64,000 nt of DNA from Candidatus Woesearchaeota archaeon (GTDB lineage: Archaea; Nanobdellota; Nanobdellia; Woesearchaeales; JAHWIC01), in contig JAHWIK010000002.1 in NCBI GenBank assembly GCA_019322485.1, positions 62,001 through 126,000 of the forward strand, given 5' to 3'. Below the pieces are notes generated by a model. The model saw only the letters and a program-made list of their open reading frames with translations, was not told where the DNA came from and did not search any database. Within the stretch, counting starts at the first letter, position 1. The number at the start of each line of letters is the position of its first letter. Of this stretch, positions 44,401 to 53,700 are shown piece after piece. Made by a program: the position numbers and the translations under genes.

Positions 44401-44904
44401 GAAATTCAGACGCGAGATTACTGTATCTGTATTGATAATAAGATTAGGAAATTGTTTTACATTATTCAATGCCCTTAGAACCTGACGAAAAGAGCCAGGG
44501 ACGCGAGTAAATAAATCATGCAGCTTTTCTGTATGGCCATGTATAGAAAAAGTTATCTCTGACAATCCAGAAGACACCGCTTTCTTTAGAAAGCCAAGGT
44601 TAGAAAACATCCTGCCATTTGAGATTGTCTGAATTTTTGTGAAGCCAAGTGCTTTTGCTTTTTTCACAACATCTATAAAATTAGGATGTATTGTTGGCTC
44701 GCCACCACTTATAATTAATTTTGTATTGCCAAGTTTACGAGCATGTTCAATTTCCTCAAAAATGTTTTTCAATTGCTTATGTGATTTGTCTCTTCTATGG
44801 GAATCTAAGCAAAATATGCAATTATTATTGCATAAACCAGTAATTGAAATCCAATGCTTCTTTTGAAAAACTGCGTTTTCCTTAACTTGTTCTGCGTTCT
44901 TCAT
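41419..44904 (-). CDS. Radical SAM - glycosyltransferase - radical SAM fusion, 1161 aa
   Basis: The first domain (about residues 15-310) has ISITGLCNNNCIFC (cysteines at 25, 29 and 32), IISGGEPTIHPNF and FSIHGHTEKLHDLFTRVPGS. Then comes a CSNCGIRLIC Cys patch. A middle region of about 370 residues contains a GT-B-like glycosyltransferase: DYVFFGGRERDYRLL, then DYTSLSEAMWYGKPIITNKV, which resembles the E-x7-E donor-binding region. An extra C-terminal-type Cys module (CKSCVFTNRCPG) precedes a second radical SAM domain near residue 875 (ECNQRCLFC, TVSGKEPTLNKNLP, VSIHAHNDELSTRITG). The protein ends with VPLCFLGE and CTNCVLHNMCSG. It overlaps both neighbours by four bases. Confidence 0.85.
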   Translation of the reverse strand: MKNAEQVKENAVFQKKHWISITGLCNNNCIFCLDSHRRDKSHKQLKNIFEEIEHARKLGNTKLIISGGEPTIHPNFIDVVKKAKALGFTKIQTISNGRMFSNLGFLKKAVSSGLSEITFSIHGHTEKLHDLFTRVPGSFRQVLRALNNVKQFPNLIINTDTVISRLNFKYLKDIFFFLYRKGIREMNLMSLTFSSNAYDNRSILSYDFKEATPFVKEVIDLAEKHDVVFWLSRYPPEYLEGYERYVEDPHKMVDEVRGMWKNTFANSSRPHCQGTRCSNCGIRLICPTILETKRQMLDSYKKLRKNTTEEILLCDAFKKPEYSSSDAKTKNINLQISKIKKNFGVDISKLELEKDKEYLNKTKKLIEGLPPKQLGILIIVGTSRRVFLEEIISFFNSVKVKYVDLYVDEQKKNQFDLPMGKINQVSKEEVLSKNYDYIISFGALHVLDEVPLKGRPMSILLNDFTYISQNNGNLNWLMSYDDNSVKCYNMFRHALPGASFGKFAAKMDMRYSIDWAPDNAIDYKIPKKHLFDYVFFGGRERDYRLLYDNRKAFEGKRIILTKSDALIPRRQKKYLDMLRKHDNFVCIDQIPHGLFLKLLLYSKISIAFFEGNDDQDYTSLSEAMWYGKPIITNKVKANKHLSKFLLFANNSDEISHHLKQLEDKDFYNTISEKTVAFARGDNSLFTLLLHLYNDLEVDAKKSKEVKPREIYENKIIITKDLIGLTDNKISYFLKEGNEYEVELQEPTAKLSLYSELTPKLKDVKQFITRLSRLTKSKNIKLYFKGIPSCILPDSLKKKENILRLETPRMHIPFDGNIDYVSLARRLSKSVRIKPLSCKSCVFTNRCPGIYLQYFRLFGSEEIKPAYFKEVRINLECNQRCLFCNTDKDAENVVLDTDSVINKLVEWRKKNVLLLTVSGKEPTLNKNLPHIISKAKKLGYLNVNLQTNAILLKDIEFVKCLVRKGLDSAFVSIHAHNDELSTRITGLKGSLKDTVAGIKNLINEGVAVTINIVINSINYKHLKNIVSFIYSSFTTKGTLKIRGIVFSFVSPVCSAWKNKEIIPKFSDVKPFLEKAISFCEAKRISFNLPGRCSVPLCFLGENMIYSAEYYEPEMWVDERDKTKIKQCTNCVLHNMCSGLWNNYISLYGTGEIKPVDELPKEK

Positions 44905-46751
44905 CTTGTAATTGGTCTAAATTCTTTTTCTCCATATAGTTTAAAATACATTTTATAGAAGCCCTCGCAGGAACTGCAATAAACGCAGCTCTTGCATTTG
45001 CTTGGTTTTATTCTAATGTCTGCCCCTGGTTCTTTGGCTGGTTTATCTGGTGTTTCTGGGCTATGTTTTAGTTGTTCCCTCCCTGTTGTTTCGCTAAAAT
45101 CTCCAAGGCAGGGTACTCTAAATCTTATCCTAGATCTGATCTTTTTAGGAATGTGTGAAATCTTGACACATAAATTTTTATAGTCTGTTGGGTTGTAGGA
45201 AATTGGTCTAGGAAAATCTATTCTTGGGTTAAAGTTGTTCGCGAAATTGTGAATATCATGAAGGTTCTGCTTAAGCAACGTTGTATGGAATCTGAAATCA
45301 ATGTAAAATCTATTTAAGTTATTTATTGATCGGTTTAGCTTATCAAATGCTCCATCTAAACCAACTATCTTGTCGTGAATTTGTTTCTTCGAGCCATAAA
45401 TAGGTAATTCAACTTGTGTTAGGCCAGCCTTTGCCATTTTCCTTGTAAACTTAAGATTTGAAAACCTTAATCCACATGTCCGAAGGATTATCTTTTTGTA
45501 GCCTATCAATTTAGAAAACTCGACAACCTCTATAATCTTAGGGTGATTTAGCGGCTCGTTGCCACCTATTTCAAGCGCTCTTAAGTTTTTGGTATTATAG
45601 CCTCGCCGTATTATCTCTTGTATGGTTGAGAACTCTTTTTTGTAATCAAACTCCTTCAAATGGTTTTTTAGGTTGAGTTGGTGCTCGTCAGAACCCCTAG
45701 AACAAAAAAAACAACGGCAATCGCACAAGCAATTGTCTAACAACAAAAATAAGTGCCTGTTGTCTTCTTGGTATAATCTGCCTGCCCTTTTTTTGGTTGC
45801 TATTGGTTTGAACTCTTCCCACCCATAATATTTAATGTAATTTTTCCATACGCCAAGGCACATATGACCATATCTGCATTTGTTGCACTCGTGCCTCTTT
45901 ATTTTGTTTCTTAAAGAGGGGTGTGAATACTTCCCCCCTTCTTTTATATGATATAGTTCTAGGTTTCCCAATCTATCTTCAATGCCTTCTGCAACGCACA
46001 AAGGGACGTCAATGACTGAAAATTGAATGTTGGTTTCGTGCAAATTCTTTATTTTTTTGATGACCTCAGTATACTTCGGGATCAAATATTTCTTGTCGCC
46101 CCGACCTAATGGCTGGAGGGTGTTTAACACCACCCCATCTATATTTAATTTAGAAAAGCGCCCAAGATCTGCCTGGATATCATTATAATTAAGTTTATTT
46201 AAAACTAAACTGACATATATCTTAAAATTGTACTTTTGTTTGAGGCCACTGAGGTTAATAAGTCCATTCCAACTCTGTTTAAAGCCCCCTTTTGTCCTTG
46301 TTAATGCTTCATGAATCTCTTTTTTTGTGCTATGCATAGAAAAGATGATCTCATTAGCGCCTGCCCTTAGTAATGCAATACAAAAAGGCTTATAGCTTAA
46401 TCTTCTGCCGTTTGTTACAAACGCAACGGTCTTGTAGCCCTTCTTTTTAGCCAATTTTATGTACTCTATCAGCTTGGGGTTCAGGGTTGGCTCTCCAGAG
46501 GTAAATATTACTTTCCCAAGGCGTTTCTTTTCTAGTAACATCCTCTCAACATCCTGATCCGAGAGGGCATTCAGTCTCCTAAATCTCGCCGTTCGGTCAT
46601 TTTCCATACAGAAGATGCAGTTATTGTTGCAACTATAACCCACAGGCACATGTAATGTCTCTAAACAATCTTTTGGGGCAGGCAAACCCAATTTTAAGAT
46701 AGAATCTTCCTCTTTCTGGCTTGTGGTTTTTGGGTTGTTTAATTTATTCAT
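44901..46751 (-). CDS. Tandem (double) radical SAM protein, 616 aa
   Basis: The first domain has PVGYSCNNNCIFC (cysteines at 41, 45 and 48), VIFTSGEPTLNPKLIEYIKL, VTNGRRLS and FSMHSTKKEIHEALTRTKGG; it ends with VPLCVAEGIED and CNKCRYGHMCLG. The second (from about residue 335) has a Cys-rich CLCDCRCFFC that still fits CxxxCxxC, LEIGGNEPLNHPKI as its GGE-like motif, and LPIYGSKKQIHDKIVGLDGA. It ends CKSCVYCSSCEGFYKMYFKL. Both domains look intact, although N replaces G at GGNEP. Double-domain radical SAM proteins are uncommon. It is coupled to both neighbours by four-base overlaps. Confidence 0.82.
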   Translation of the reverse strand: MNKLNNPKTTSQKEEDSILKLGLPAPKDCLETLHVPVGYSCNNNCIFCMENDRTARFRRLNALSDQDVERMLLEKKRLGKVIFTSGEPTLNPKLIEYIKLAKKKGYKTVAFVTNGRRLSYKPFCIALLRAGANEIIFSMHSTKKEIHEALTRTKGGFKQSWNGLINLSGLKQKYNFKIYVSLVLNKLNYNDIQADLGRFSKLNIDGVVLNTLQPLGRGDKKYLIPKYTEVIKKIKNLHETNIQFSVIDVPLCVAEGIEDRLGNLELYHIKEGGKYSHPSLRNKIKRHECNKCRYGHMCLGVWKNYIKYYGWEEFKPIATKKRAGRLYQEDNRHLFLLLDNCLCDCRCFFCSRGSDEHQLNLKNHLKEFDYKKEFSTIQEIIRRGYNTKNLRALEIGGNEPLNHPKIIEVVEFSKLIGYKKIILRTCGLRFSNLKFTRKMAKAGLTQVELPIYGSKKQIHDKIVGLDGAFDKLNRSINNLNRFYIDFRFHTTLLKQNLHDIHNFANNFNPRIDFPRPISYNPTDYKNLCVKISHIPKKIRSRIRFRVPCLGDFSETTGREQLKHSPETPDKPAKEPGADIRIKPSKCKSCVYCSSCEGFYKMYFKLYGEKEFRPITR

Positions 46752-47641
46752 CTTACGGCCTTGAACTCGGTTGCCCCTTTCTTCTCAGGGTACTCCCTCC
46801 ACGGCCCCTCGCAAATTTTATCATATTTGCATTTGTTGCATTGAGGGAACTTCTTCTTGCCTTGTTTCACACGAACTGCCTTAAAATCATTAATGGCGTG
46901 GTCAATATCCTTGATTTCCGTTTCTGGTATGAACATCTCAGAAACGTAGTTTTCATAGCCGCCCATCATGCAGTAGGGCATCGCTTCTGCCATTACGCTA
47001 ATGCCTGCGTCGATGCCCGCCTGAAGGCCTTTTTTTATATATGGCGAAGCTAAGCTCATGGTGGGAACAATAGAATCGTAAGATTTAGCTGCATTGCCCA
47101 TTGAGTGCACGAATGCGAATTGAAACTGGTCTATCCGCAATTTCACTAAGAGTTTGGCTAGCTCTGGTATGTTCCTGTAGTTTGGTTTAACCACCACCGT
47201 ATTGGTTACAACTATTTGCCCTAGTTTTTTTAGGTTCTGTATGCCCCTAACTGTCTGCACGAAGCTTCCTTTAGACCTTGTTAAGAAGTCGTGTTGCGCA
47301 GCACAATAACCATGCAAGGCAGGGCTAAACGTATTTGCGCCGGCAGCGATTGTTTTTTTGCAGAACTCGTATGAGGAAAACATCCTGCCGTTAGTCTGGA
47401 TTTGAATTGAACTAAAACCCAAATCCCTAGCATAATTAACAAGCTCAAAAAAATCCTCCCTTATAGTAACTTCGCCACCGGTTAACACGACCTCATCGCA
47501 ACGTTTCTTTGATTCTTTGAGGTCCTGCTTTATGGCTTCTGTCGTTCTGTTGCCGTGGTGCTTCTTGTGTGCCTGCACACAGAACCTACAATTATTATTA
47601 CAAATAAATCCTGTCTTGATGTCTACTCTTTTTCCCCCCAT
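46748..47641 (-). CDS. Radical SAM enzyme, 297 aa (first gene of operon)
   Basis: The enzyme begins MGGKRVDIKTGFICNNNCRF, with cluster cysteines at 14, 18 and 21. VVLTGGEVTIREDFFELVNY carries GGE, then IQTNGRMFSSYEFCKKTIAA and PALHGYCAAQHDFLTRSKGS. MPYCMMGGYENYVSEMF and CNKCKYDKICEGPW are the shared C-terminal module. This gene leads the operon, with a TATA box at 47663-47675 and its ATG about 27 bases downstream of the TATA centre, so the transcript is probably leaderless. The final four bases overlap the next gene. Confidence 0.82.
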   Translation of the reverse strand: MGGKRVDIKTGFICNNNCRFCVQAHKKHHGNRTTEAIKQDLKESKKRCDEVVLTGGEVTIREDFFELVNYARDLGFSSIQIQTNGRMFSSYEFCKKTIAAGANTFSPALHGYCAAQHDFLTRSKGSFVQTVRGIQNLKKLGQIVVTNTVVVKPNYRNIPELAKLLVKLRIDQFQFAFVHSMGNAAKSYDSIVPTMSLASPYIKKGLQAGIDAGISVMAEAMPYCMMGGYENYVSEMFIPETEIKDIDHAINDFKAVRVKQGKKKFPQCNKCKYDKICEGPWREYPEKKGATEFKAVR

Positions 47642-47675
47642 AATAAAATTTAGATATCTAATGTATTTATAATCT
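47642..47675 (-). promoter_or_regulatory. Leaderless promoter with palindromic operator candidate
   Basis: On the minus strand GATTATAAATAC (about 47663-47674) is the TATA box. Between it and the ATG lies TTAGATATCTAA (47650-47661), a perfect 12-bp palindrome. A repressor bound there would cover the transcription start of the radical SAM operon. Confidence 0.5.
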
Positions 47676-47699
47676 TTTTTGTTTTCTTGTGTATGATCC

Positions 47700-47860
47700 G
47701 AATTCTGTTTTCCTTACCCCTTTGTTTCTTCTGGAATTTCCATTTGTGTTTTTGTCCTTTCTATATTATATTATTATTTTCTATATAGTAAATATATATA
47801 ATATAATACAAACAAAAACAAAACAAAAGTGGTTCCACTCGAAATCAAGGCGTCTCTCTT
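47700..47860. other. Candidate replication origin (ORB sites flanking AT-rich core)
   Basis: Two ORB-like sequences lie in inverted orientation. On the minus strand 47736-47714 reads TTCCAGAAGAAACAAAGGGG, and on the plus strand 47832-47854 reads TTCCACTCGAAATCAAGGCG. Archaeal ORBs follow TTCCAnTGGAAAC plus a G-string, so both match in outline, the first better. Between them is an AT-rich tract (about 47757-47820). The site lies immediately upstream of cdc6 and the DNA polymerase D genes, as in several archaeal origins. Experimental proof is lacking. Confidence 0.72.
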
Positions 47861-47906
47861 AAGTAACCACACAAACTATTTATACCTACATTTCCTTTGC
47901 AAATGC

Positions 47907-49118
47907 ATGGACAACAAACCATTAATTAAGTTCTTTGAAAGCTATATGGCCTCAGAAAGCCTCTTTTTGGATAAAAAAGCGCTACAATCAACGTATGCAC
48001 CAAAAGAAATCCCACATCGCGACAAACAAATAAAACAACTGGCAGAAATCCTTGCTCCAACACTCAAACTAGAGCGGCCATCAAATGTTTTTGTGTATGG
48101 GAAGACAGGAACTGGCAAAACACTAAGTGCAAAATACACCACCCAACAAATAAAGCAGCTGGCAGAAACAAAAGGACTTCCCATCAAAATAATTTACTTG
48201 AACTGTAAACTGAAGAAAATAGCAGATACTGAATATAGGTTAATCGCGCAGCTAACAAGGGAGTTTGGCAAAGAAATACCTGCGACCGGCCTTCCAACTG
48301 ACGAAGTGTATAAGATTTTCTTTAGTACAATAGAAAAAGAAAAACAAACAATCCTGCTGATTTTGGACGAAATAGACCAACTAGTTAATAAAACAGGAGA
48401 CGAAATCCTATACAATCTGACAAGGATAAATGAAGACCTCAAAAACTCACAACTCTCAATAATAGGCATCTCAAACTCCTTAACTTTTGTAAGCGACCTA
48501 GATCCTAGGGTTAAAAGCTCTTTATCTGAAGAAGAGCTTGTTTTCCCACCATATAATGCATTGCAGATAAAAGACATCCTAAAAGGAAGGGCCGAGCAGG
48601 CATTCAAAAAAGACGTTCTTGAGCAGGGTTTATTAGAAAAATGCGCAGCCTACTCTGCAAGAGAGCATGGCGATGCAAGAAGAGCATTAGAGCTGCTTAG
48701 GGTGGCGGCAGAAATAGCTGAACGCGAAAATTCCAAACAGGTTAAGATAAAACACATAGACGAAGCAGATAGAAAAATAGAGAATGACCGTGTTTTAGAG
48801 GTTGTCAAGGCGCAGCCAAAACAATTCCAAGCCACCCTATACGCAATCATCTCAATAAGCGAGCAAAGAAAAGGCTCAATAATAACAGGAGAAGCTTATG
48901 ATTTTTATAAGAACATCTCAGGCAGGCTTGGCTTGCCGCCCCTAACACAGCGCCGAATATCAGATATAATCTCTGAACAGGACATGTTAGGCATAATAAA
49001 CACAAAAGTAATCTCAAAAGGCAGATACGGCAGAACAAAGGAAATTTCCGTCGCGATCCCCTCCTCCCTTCTGCCAAAAATAAAAAAGATATTAGGGGAA
49101 GGATTAGACTTAGCTTAG
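47907..49118 (+). CDS. cdc6: Orc1/Cdc6 origin-recognition protein
   Basis: This 403-aa AAA+ ATPase recognises origins and helps load MCM. Walker A is NVFVYGKTGTGKTLSAKY, Walker B is ILLILDEIDQL, sensor 1 is IIGISNSLTF, and the sensor 2 region is REHGDARRALELLR. The C-terminal 100 residues are the winged-helix DNA-binding domain (ending in RYGRTKEISVAIPSSLL). I chose the ATG at 47907 because a TATA-like box (CTATTTATACC, about 47876-47886) lies about 27 bases before it, giving a leaderless message. A longer frame from 47829 would start within the ORB-like site. The gene is adjacent to the candidate origin it would bind. Confidence 0.92.
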   Translation: MDNKPLIKFFESYMASESLFLDKKALQSTYAPKEIPHRDKQIKQLAEILAPTLKLERPSNVFVYGKTGTGKTLSAKYTTQQIKQLAETKGLPIKIIYLNCKLKKIADTEYRLIAQLTREFGKEIPATGLPTDEVYKIFFSTIEKEKQTILLILDEIDQLVNKTGDEILYNLTRINEDLKNSQLSIIGISNSLTFVSDLDPRVKSSLSEEELVFPPYNALQIKDILKGRAEQAFKKDVLEQGLLEKCAAYSAREHGDARRALELLRVAAEIAERENSKQVKIKHIDEADRKIENDRVLEVVKAQPKQFQATLYAIISISEQRKGSIITGEAYDFYKNISGRLGLPPLTQRRISDIISEQDMLGIINTKVISKGRYGRTKEISVAIPSSLLPKIKKILGEGLDLA

Positions 49119-49145
49119 TCAATAAGAATAATCCTTCTTACCGAA

Positions 49146-50723
49146 ATGGAACAGCAAACTATTAACAAGAAAGAAGTAGTCAGTTTTTTTCTAAGCAAAG
49201 GCATACTGTTAAGCCCAGACATGCTGCAGCTGGAAGAAGAACCAGACAGCATATACACCAACTTGGCAGAAAAGACAAGCACAAAGGATTTTCTGGTTTT
49301 AAGCAAGGATATAAATGAATTGCTTGCATCTGGCCAAAACCTTGACACAAACTGGTCTGAGCTGGAGCGCGCAAAGGCCATTTTCGAAAAAGGCAGGGGC
49401 GATAAGATATACAAACAGTTCTTGGGCTATCTGGGCAGCACAACAAAACAAGAAGCGCAGCAAAACAAAGAAGTCAAGGTTGTAGTTTCCTACGAAGCGG
49501 ATTCACAAAAAAGAGACATACAAGACTTTGTGCAATACTTTAATGCAAGATACAAAGCAATTGAGAAAATACTGAGAAATAGGCAGGAGCTAAGCAATAC
49601 ACTTTCGATAAATAGGATACTCCATAAGACAGACAGAAGCCACATATCCTTGGTTGGGGCTGTAGGGAACAAACAAACAACCAAGAACAACAACATAATG
49701 TTGACAATAGAAGACCCGACAGGAGCCATAAAAGTCCTAGTAAACAAAAACAAACCAGAGCTATATGAAATAGCAAAAGACATTGTGCCAGATGAGGTAA
49801 TTGGTGTTGCGGGAGTTAATGGCGACAAGATAGTTTTTGCAAACGCGGTTCTGCAGCCGGATATCCCCCAAAATGACCTTAAAAAAAGCCCCCACGAAGC
49901 CTGTGTTGCAGTGCTGTCAGACCTGCACATTGGCTCAAATAATTTCCTAGCCGAAGATTTCGATAGATTCATTGAGTGGATTAATCTAAGGAAAGGGAGC
50001 AAAGAACAACTAGAGCTAGCAAAAAAAGTTAAATATATATTGATAGCTGGCGACACGATAGATGGCTGCGGGGTCTACCCCGGGCAGGATAAAGAGCTCA
50101 CAATAAAAGATATAAGCAAGCAGTATGAGGGATGCGCAAGACTTCTGAAAAAAATACCGCAGCACATAAACATAATCATATGCCCGGGCAATCACGATGC
50201 AATGCGTATAGCAGAACCACAACCACCACTATACAAAGACTTTGCAGGATCCATACACGAGCTGCCTAATGTCACCCTAGTCTCAAACCCGGCCCTGGTC
50301 AACATACACTCCAATGACAAATTTTCTGGGTTTGATATTTTGCTGTATCATGGCTACTCTTTTGACCATTTTGTTGCAAATGTGGACTCAATAAGGAACA
50401 GGGGGGGCTATGACAGGGCAGACCTCATTATGAAGTTCTTGTTGAAGAAAAGACACCTGGCACCAACACATACATCTACACTCTATATCCCAACCAGAGA
50501 CAAAGACCCTTTAGTGATAGATAAAATACCCGATATCTTTGTTACAGGTCATATCCATAAGTCAATAGTAGCTAATTACAAAAATGTGACTATGGTTTGC
50601 GGAAGCTGCTGGCAGAGCAAAACAACATTCCAGGAAAGAGTTGGCCACAACCCCGAGCCCAGCAGAGTGCCAATAATCAATCTAAAAACAAGAGAAGTAA
50701 AAATCCTGAAATTCGGAAAATGA
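49146..50723 (+). CDS. polB: DNA polymerase D small subunit (DP1)
   Basis: This 525-aa protein is the exonuclease subunit of the archaeal family D replicative polymerase. The N-terminal third carries helices and an OB-like region (ISLVGAVGNKQTTKNNNIML, then IKVLVNKNKPELYEI). From about residue 255 the Mre11-like phosphoesterase follows: VAVLSDLHIGSNNF (D-x-H), ILIAGDTIDGCGVYPG, IICPGNHDAMRIAEPQ, ILLYHGYSFDHF and IFVTGHIHKS. All metal-binding motifs are present, so exonuclease activity is expected. Its stop overlaps the DP2 start by four bases (ATGA). The length is normal for the family. Confidence 0.93.
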   Translation: MEQQTINKKEVVSFFLSKGILLSPDMLQLEEEPDSIYTNLAEKTSTKDFLVLSKDINELLASGQNLDTNWSELERAKAIFEKGRGDKIYKQFLGYLGSTTKQEAQQNKEVKVVVSYEADSQKRDIQDFVQYFNARYKAIEKILRNRQELSNTLSINRILHKTDRSHISLVGAVGNKQTTKNNNIMLTIEDPTGAIKVLVNKNKPELYEIAKDIVPDEVIGVAGVNGDKIVFANAVLQPDIPQNDLKKSPHEACVAVLSDLHIGSNNFLAEDFDRFIEWINLRKGSKEQLELAKKVKYILIAGDTIDGCGVYPGQDKELTIKDISKQYEGCARLLKKIPQHINIIICPGNHDAMRIAEPQPPLYKDFAGSIHELPNVTLVSNPALVNIHSNDKFSGFDILLYHGYSFDHFVANVDSIRNRGGYDRADLIMKFLLKKRHLAPTHTSTLYIPTRDKDPLVIDKIPDIFVTGHIHKSIVANYKNVTMVCGSCWQSKTTFQERVGHNPEPSRVPIINLKTREVKILKFGK

Positions 50724-53700
50724 ATGAGCTAAGCAAAGACATGCAAGAGTACTTTGAATCAATAGAGAAAGAAGTAGCAAAAACATATGATGTAGCCTCA
50801 AAGGCCAGAAAGAAGGGCTTTGATCCTGTGGATAAGGTTGAGCTGCCTCTTGCTAAAAACATGTTTGAGCGGGTAGAGGGATTAATCTCAGTAGCTGCTC
50901 CACAAATCAAAAACACAGGCATACCAAAAAGAATAGCTGCCCTGGAAAAGAAATATGGCTCCTTAGACTGGAGGGTTGCCCTGACTATTGCTAAAGAGGT
51001 TGCAGAAGAGAAATTCTGTAAATTTAAAGACAAAAAAACAGCAATAGAAGTAGGAATAAGGATTGGTTTTGCTTATCTAACCTTAGGCACAGTTTCCTCG
51101 CCTTTAGAAGGATTTGTAGAACTAAGAATCAAAAAAAGGCAGGATGGCAAGGAATACCTCGCATTACGTTATTCTGGCCCAGTTAGAAGTGCTGGCGGCA
51201 CAGCAGCAGCTGTCTCAGTCCTGCTTTCAGATTATCTAAGAAAATCCTTTGGTTTTCATCCTTATGATGCGACAGAAAAAGAAATCAAACGCATGTCAAC
51301 AGAGCTGTATGATTATCATGAGCGCGTCACAAATTTACAGTATCTGCCCAGCAAAGAAGAGATAGAATTCATGGTAAAAAACCTCCCAGTCCAGATTGAT
51401 GGAGACCCCTCTGAAAAAATAGAGGTTTCGAACCATAAAGACCTGCCGAGGATCGAAACAAACAGGATACGCTCTGGTGTCTGTCTTGTTTTAGGAGAAA
51501 GCCTGGCGCAAAAGGCAAAAAAAGTCTCAGCAAAACTCTCAACCTGGGCAAAAGATTTTGGTATGGAGCACTGGTCTTTCCTGGAAGAGTTCCTAAAAAT
51601 ACAGAAAAAGAAGAAAGCTAAAGGAAGCGTAGGCGAAAAAGACGCAAAGGTATCACCAGTTTACACTTACATAGAAGATTTGGTTGCAGGAAGGCCTGTT
51701 TTAACACATCCACTTAGGACTGGCGGTTTCAGGTTAAGATATGGCCGCTCAAGAACATCTGGTTATTCAGCAGCATCAATAAACCCGGCAACTACACACA
51801 TATTAAACAAATATATAGCAATAGGAACGCAGCTAAAGGTTGAACGGCCAGGAAAAGCAGCAACAATCACAACCTGCGATACAATAGAGGGCCCGATTGT
51901 AAAGCTGGATGATGGTTCTGTGGTTAGAGTAGAAACACCACAAAAAGCAAAAGAAGTAGTAGAAAAAACTACAGAAATACTATTTTTGGGGGATATACTT
52001 TTCAATTATGGGGATTTCTATAACAGGGCACACACCTTGCTGCCAGCAGGTTATTGTGAAGAGTGGTGGGTTCAAGAGCTAGAGAAAGCCACAGTAAACC
52101 TTTTTGGTACAATTGACCTAGATAAGCTTTCAGAACTAGTCGAAATACCAAGCAATGCCCTTGAGGTGCTGCTTAAAAATCCATTGACCTCAAAACTAAC
52201 TGCGCAGGCTGCAATTAACTTTTCTACTAAACTTGATATGCCTTTGTACCCCAGGTATACATATTACTGGAATACAATATCTGCGGAACAATTAAAAACA
52301 CTTGTAAAGTGGATTGAGAAAGCAAAGATTGTAAAATCTGAAGATAAAATACAAAAGGTTGTGCTTCCCTTAGACCAGGAAGCAAAAAGAATTCTCGAGT
52401 TGCTGGGAACACCCCACACTATCGCAACAAATGAATTTGTTGTTATAGAGAAGGATGATGCCCTGGCATTTGTCACATCACTTGGCATCACACCACAGAC
52501 AAACACAGAAGAACTGATAAAGCTAATAGAAGAAAATAGCAATAAAGGCACCCTGGAAATTATTAACCTTATATCAAAGGTTAAGCTAAGGGACAAGGCT
52601 GGTGTGTTTATCGGAGCCAGAATGGGCAGGCCAGAAAAGGCAAAGATGAGGAAACTCACAGGCAGCCCTCATGTGCTTTTTCCTGTTGGTGAAGAGGGCG
52701 GAAAGCTTAGGTCATTCCAAAGTGCATTCGATGCAAAAAAAGTACGTTCAGACTTCCCAATATATATCTGTCCGAAATGCGGCCACCAGACAGTTTTAGG
52801 TATTTGTGAAAAGTGCAGCACAAGAACAGAAAGAAAATTCTACTGCAACACCTGCGGAATAGTCGATAAGGAAAAATGCCAGCATGGAGCAACAGCATCT
52901 TTTAAGAAACAGGACATCAATATAAATCAGATGTTTGCTGATATTACCAAAAATCTTGGTTTTAACATATACCCTGACCTGATAAAAGGCGTCAGAGGAA
53001 CATCAAACAAAGACCACACACCAGAGCATTTAGCTAAGGGAATACTCCGGGCAAGACATGAAGTTGCTGTAAACAAGGATGGTACAACAAGGTATGATAT
53101 GACCCAGCTGCCCATAACACACTTTAGGCCGTCAGAGATAAATGTTCCAGTAGAAAAACTAAAGGAACTTGGTTATAAAACAGACATACATAACAAGCCA
53201 CTTACAGATCAAAACCAGATTCTTGAATTAAAGCCGCAAGACATTATACTGCCTGCCTGTAAAAGCTCTCCTGATTTGGGCGCTGATAAGATACTCTTAA
53301 ACATCTCAAGATTTATCGATGAACTTTTAGTCAGACTTTATGGGCTGAAGCCATTCTACAACTTCAAGTCAGACCAGGACATTGTTGGCGCTCTTGCTGT
53401 GGCATTAGCTCCGCATACTTCAGCAGGAATCATCTGCAGGATTATTGGTTTTTCACAAACACTGGGATTTTTAGCGCACCCCCTGCTCCACGCCACAACA
53501 AGACGCGATTGTGATGGCGATGAAGCCTCAATAATGCTCCTTATGGATTCCTTGATTAATTTTTCCAGAAATTTTCTTCCTGATAACAGGGGCGCAACCC
53601 AGGATGCGCCTTTGGTCTTAACCTCGCGCTCAATACCTTCTGAAGTAGATGACATGGTGTTTGACCTGGATGTTGCCTGGAAATATCCTCTAGAATTTTA

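Noticed and set aside
50597..50719. Upstream start for DP2 inside the DP1 gene
   Set aside because: The ATG at 50720 makes the usual ATGA overlap, and the family normally begins near that point.
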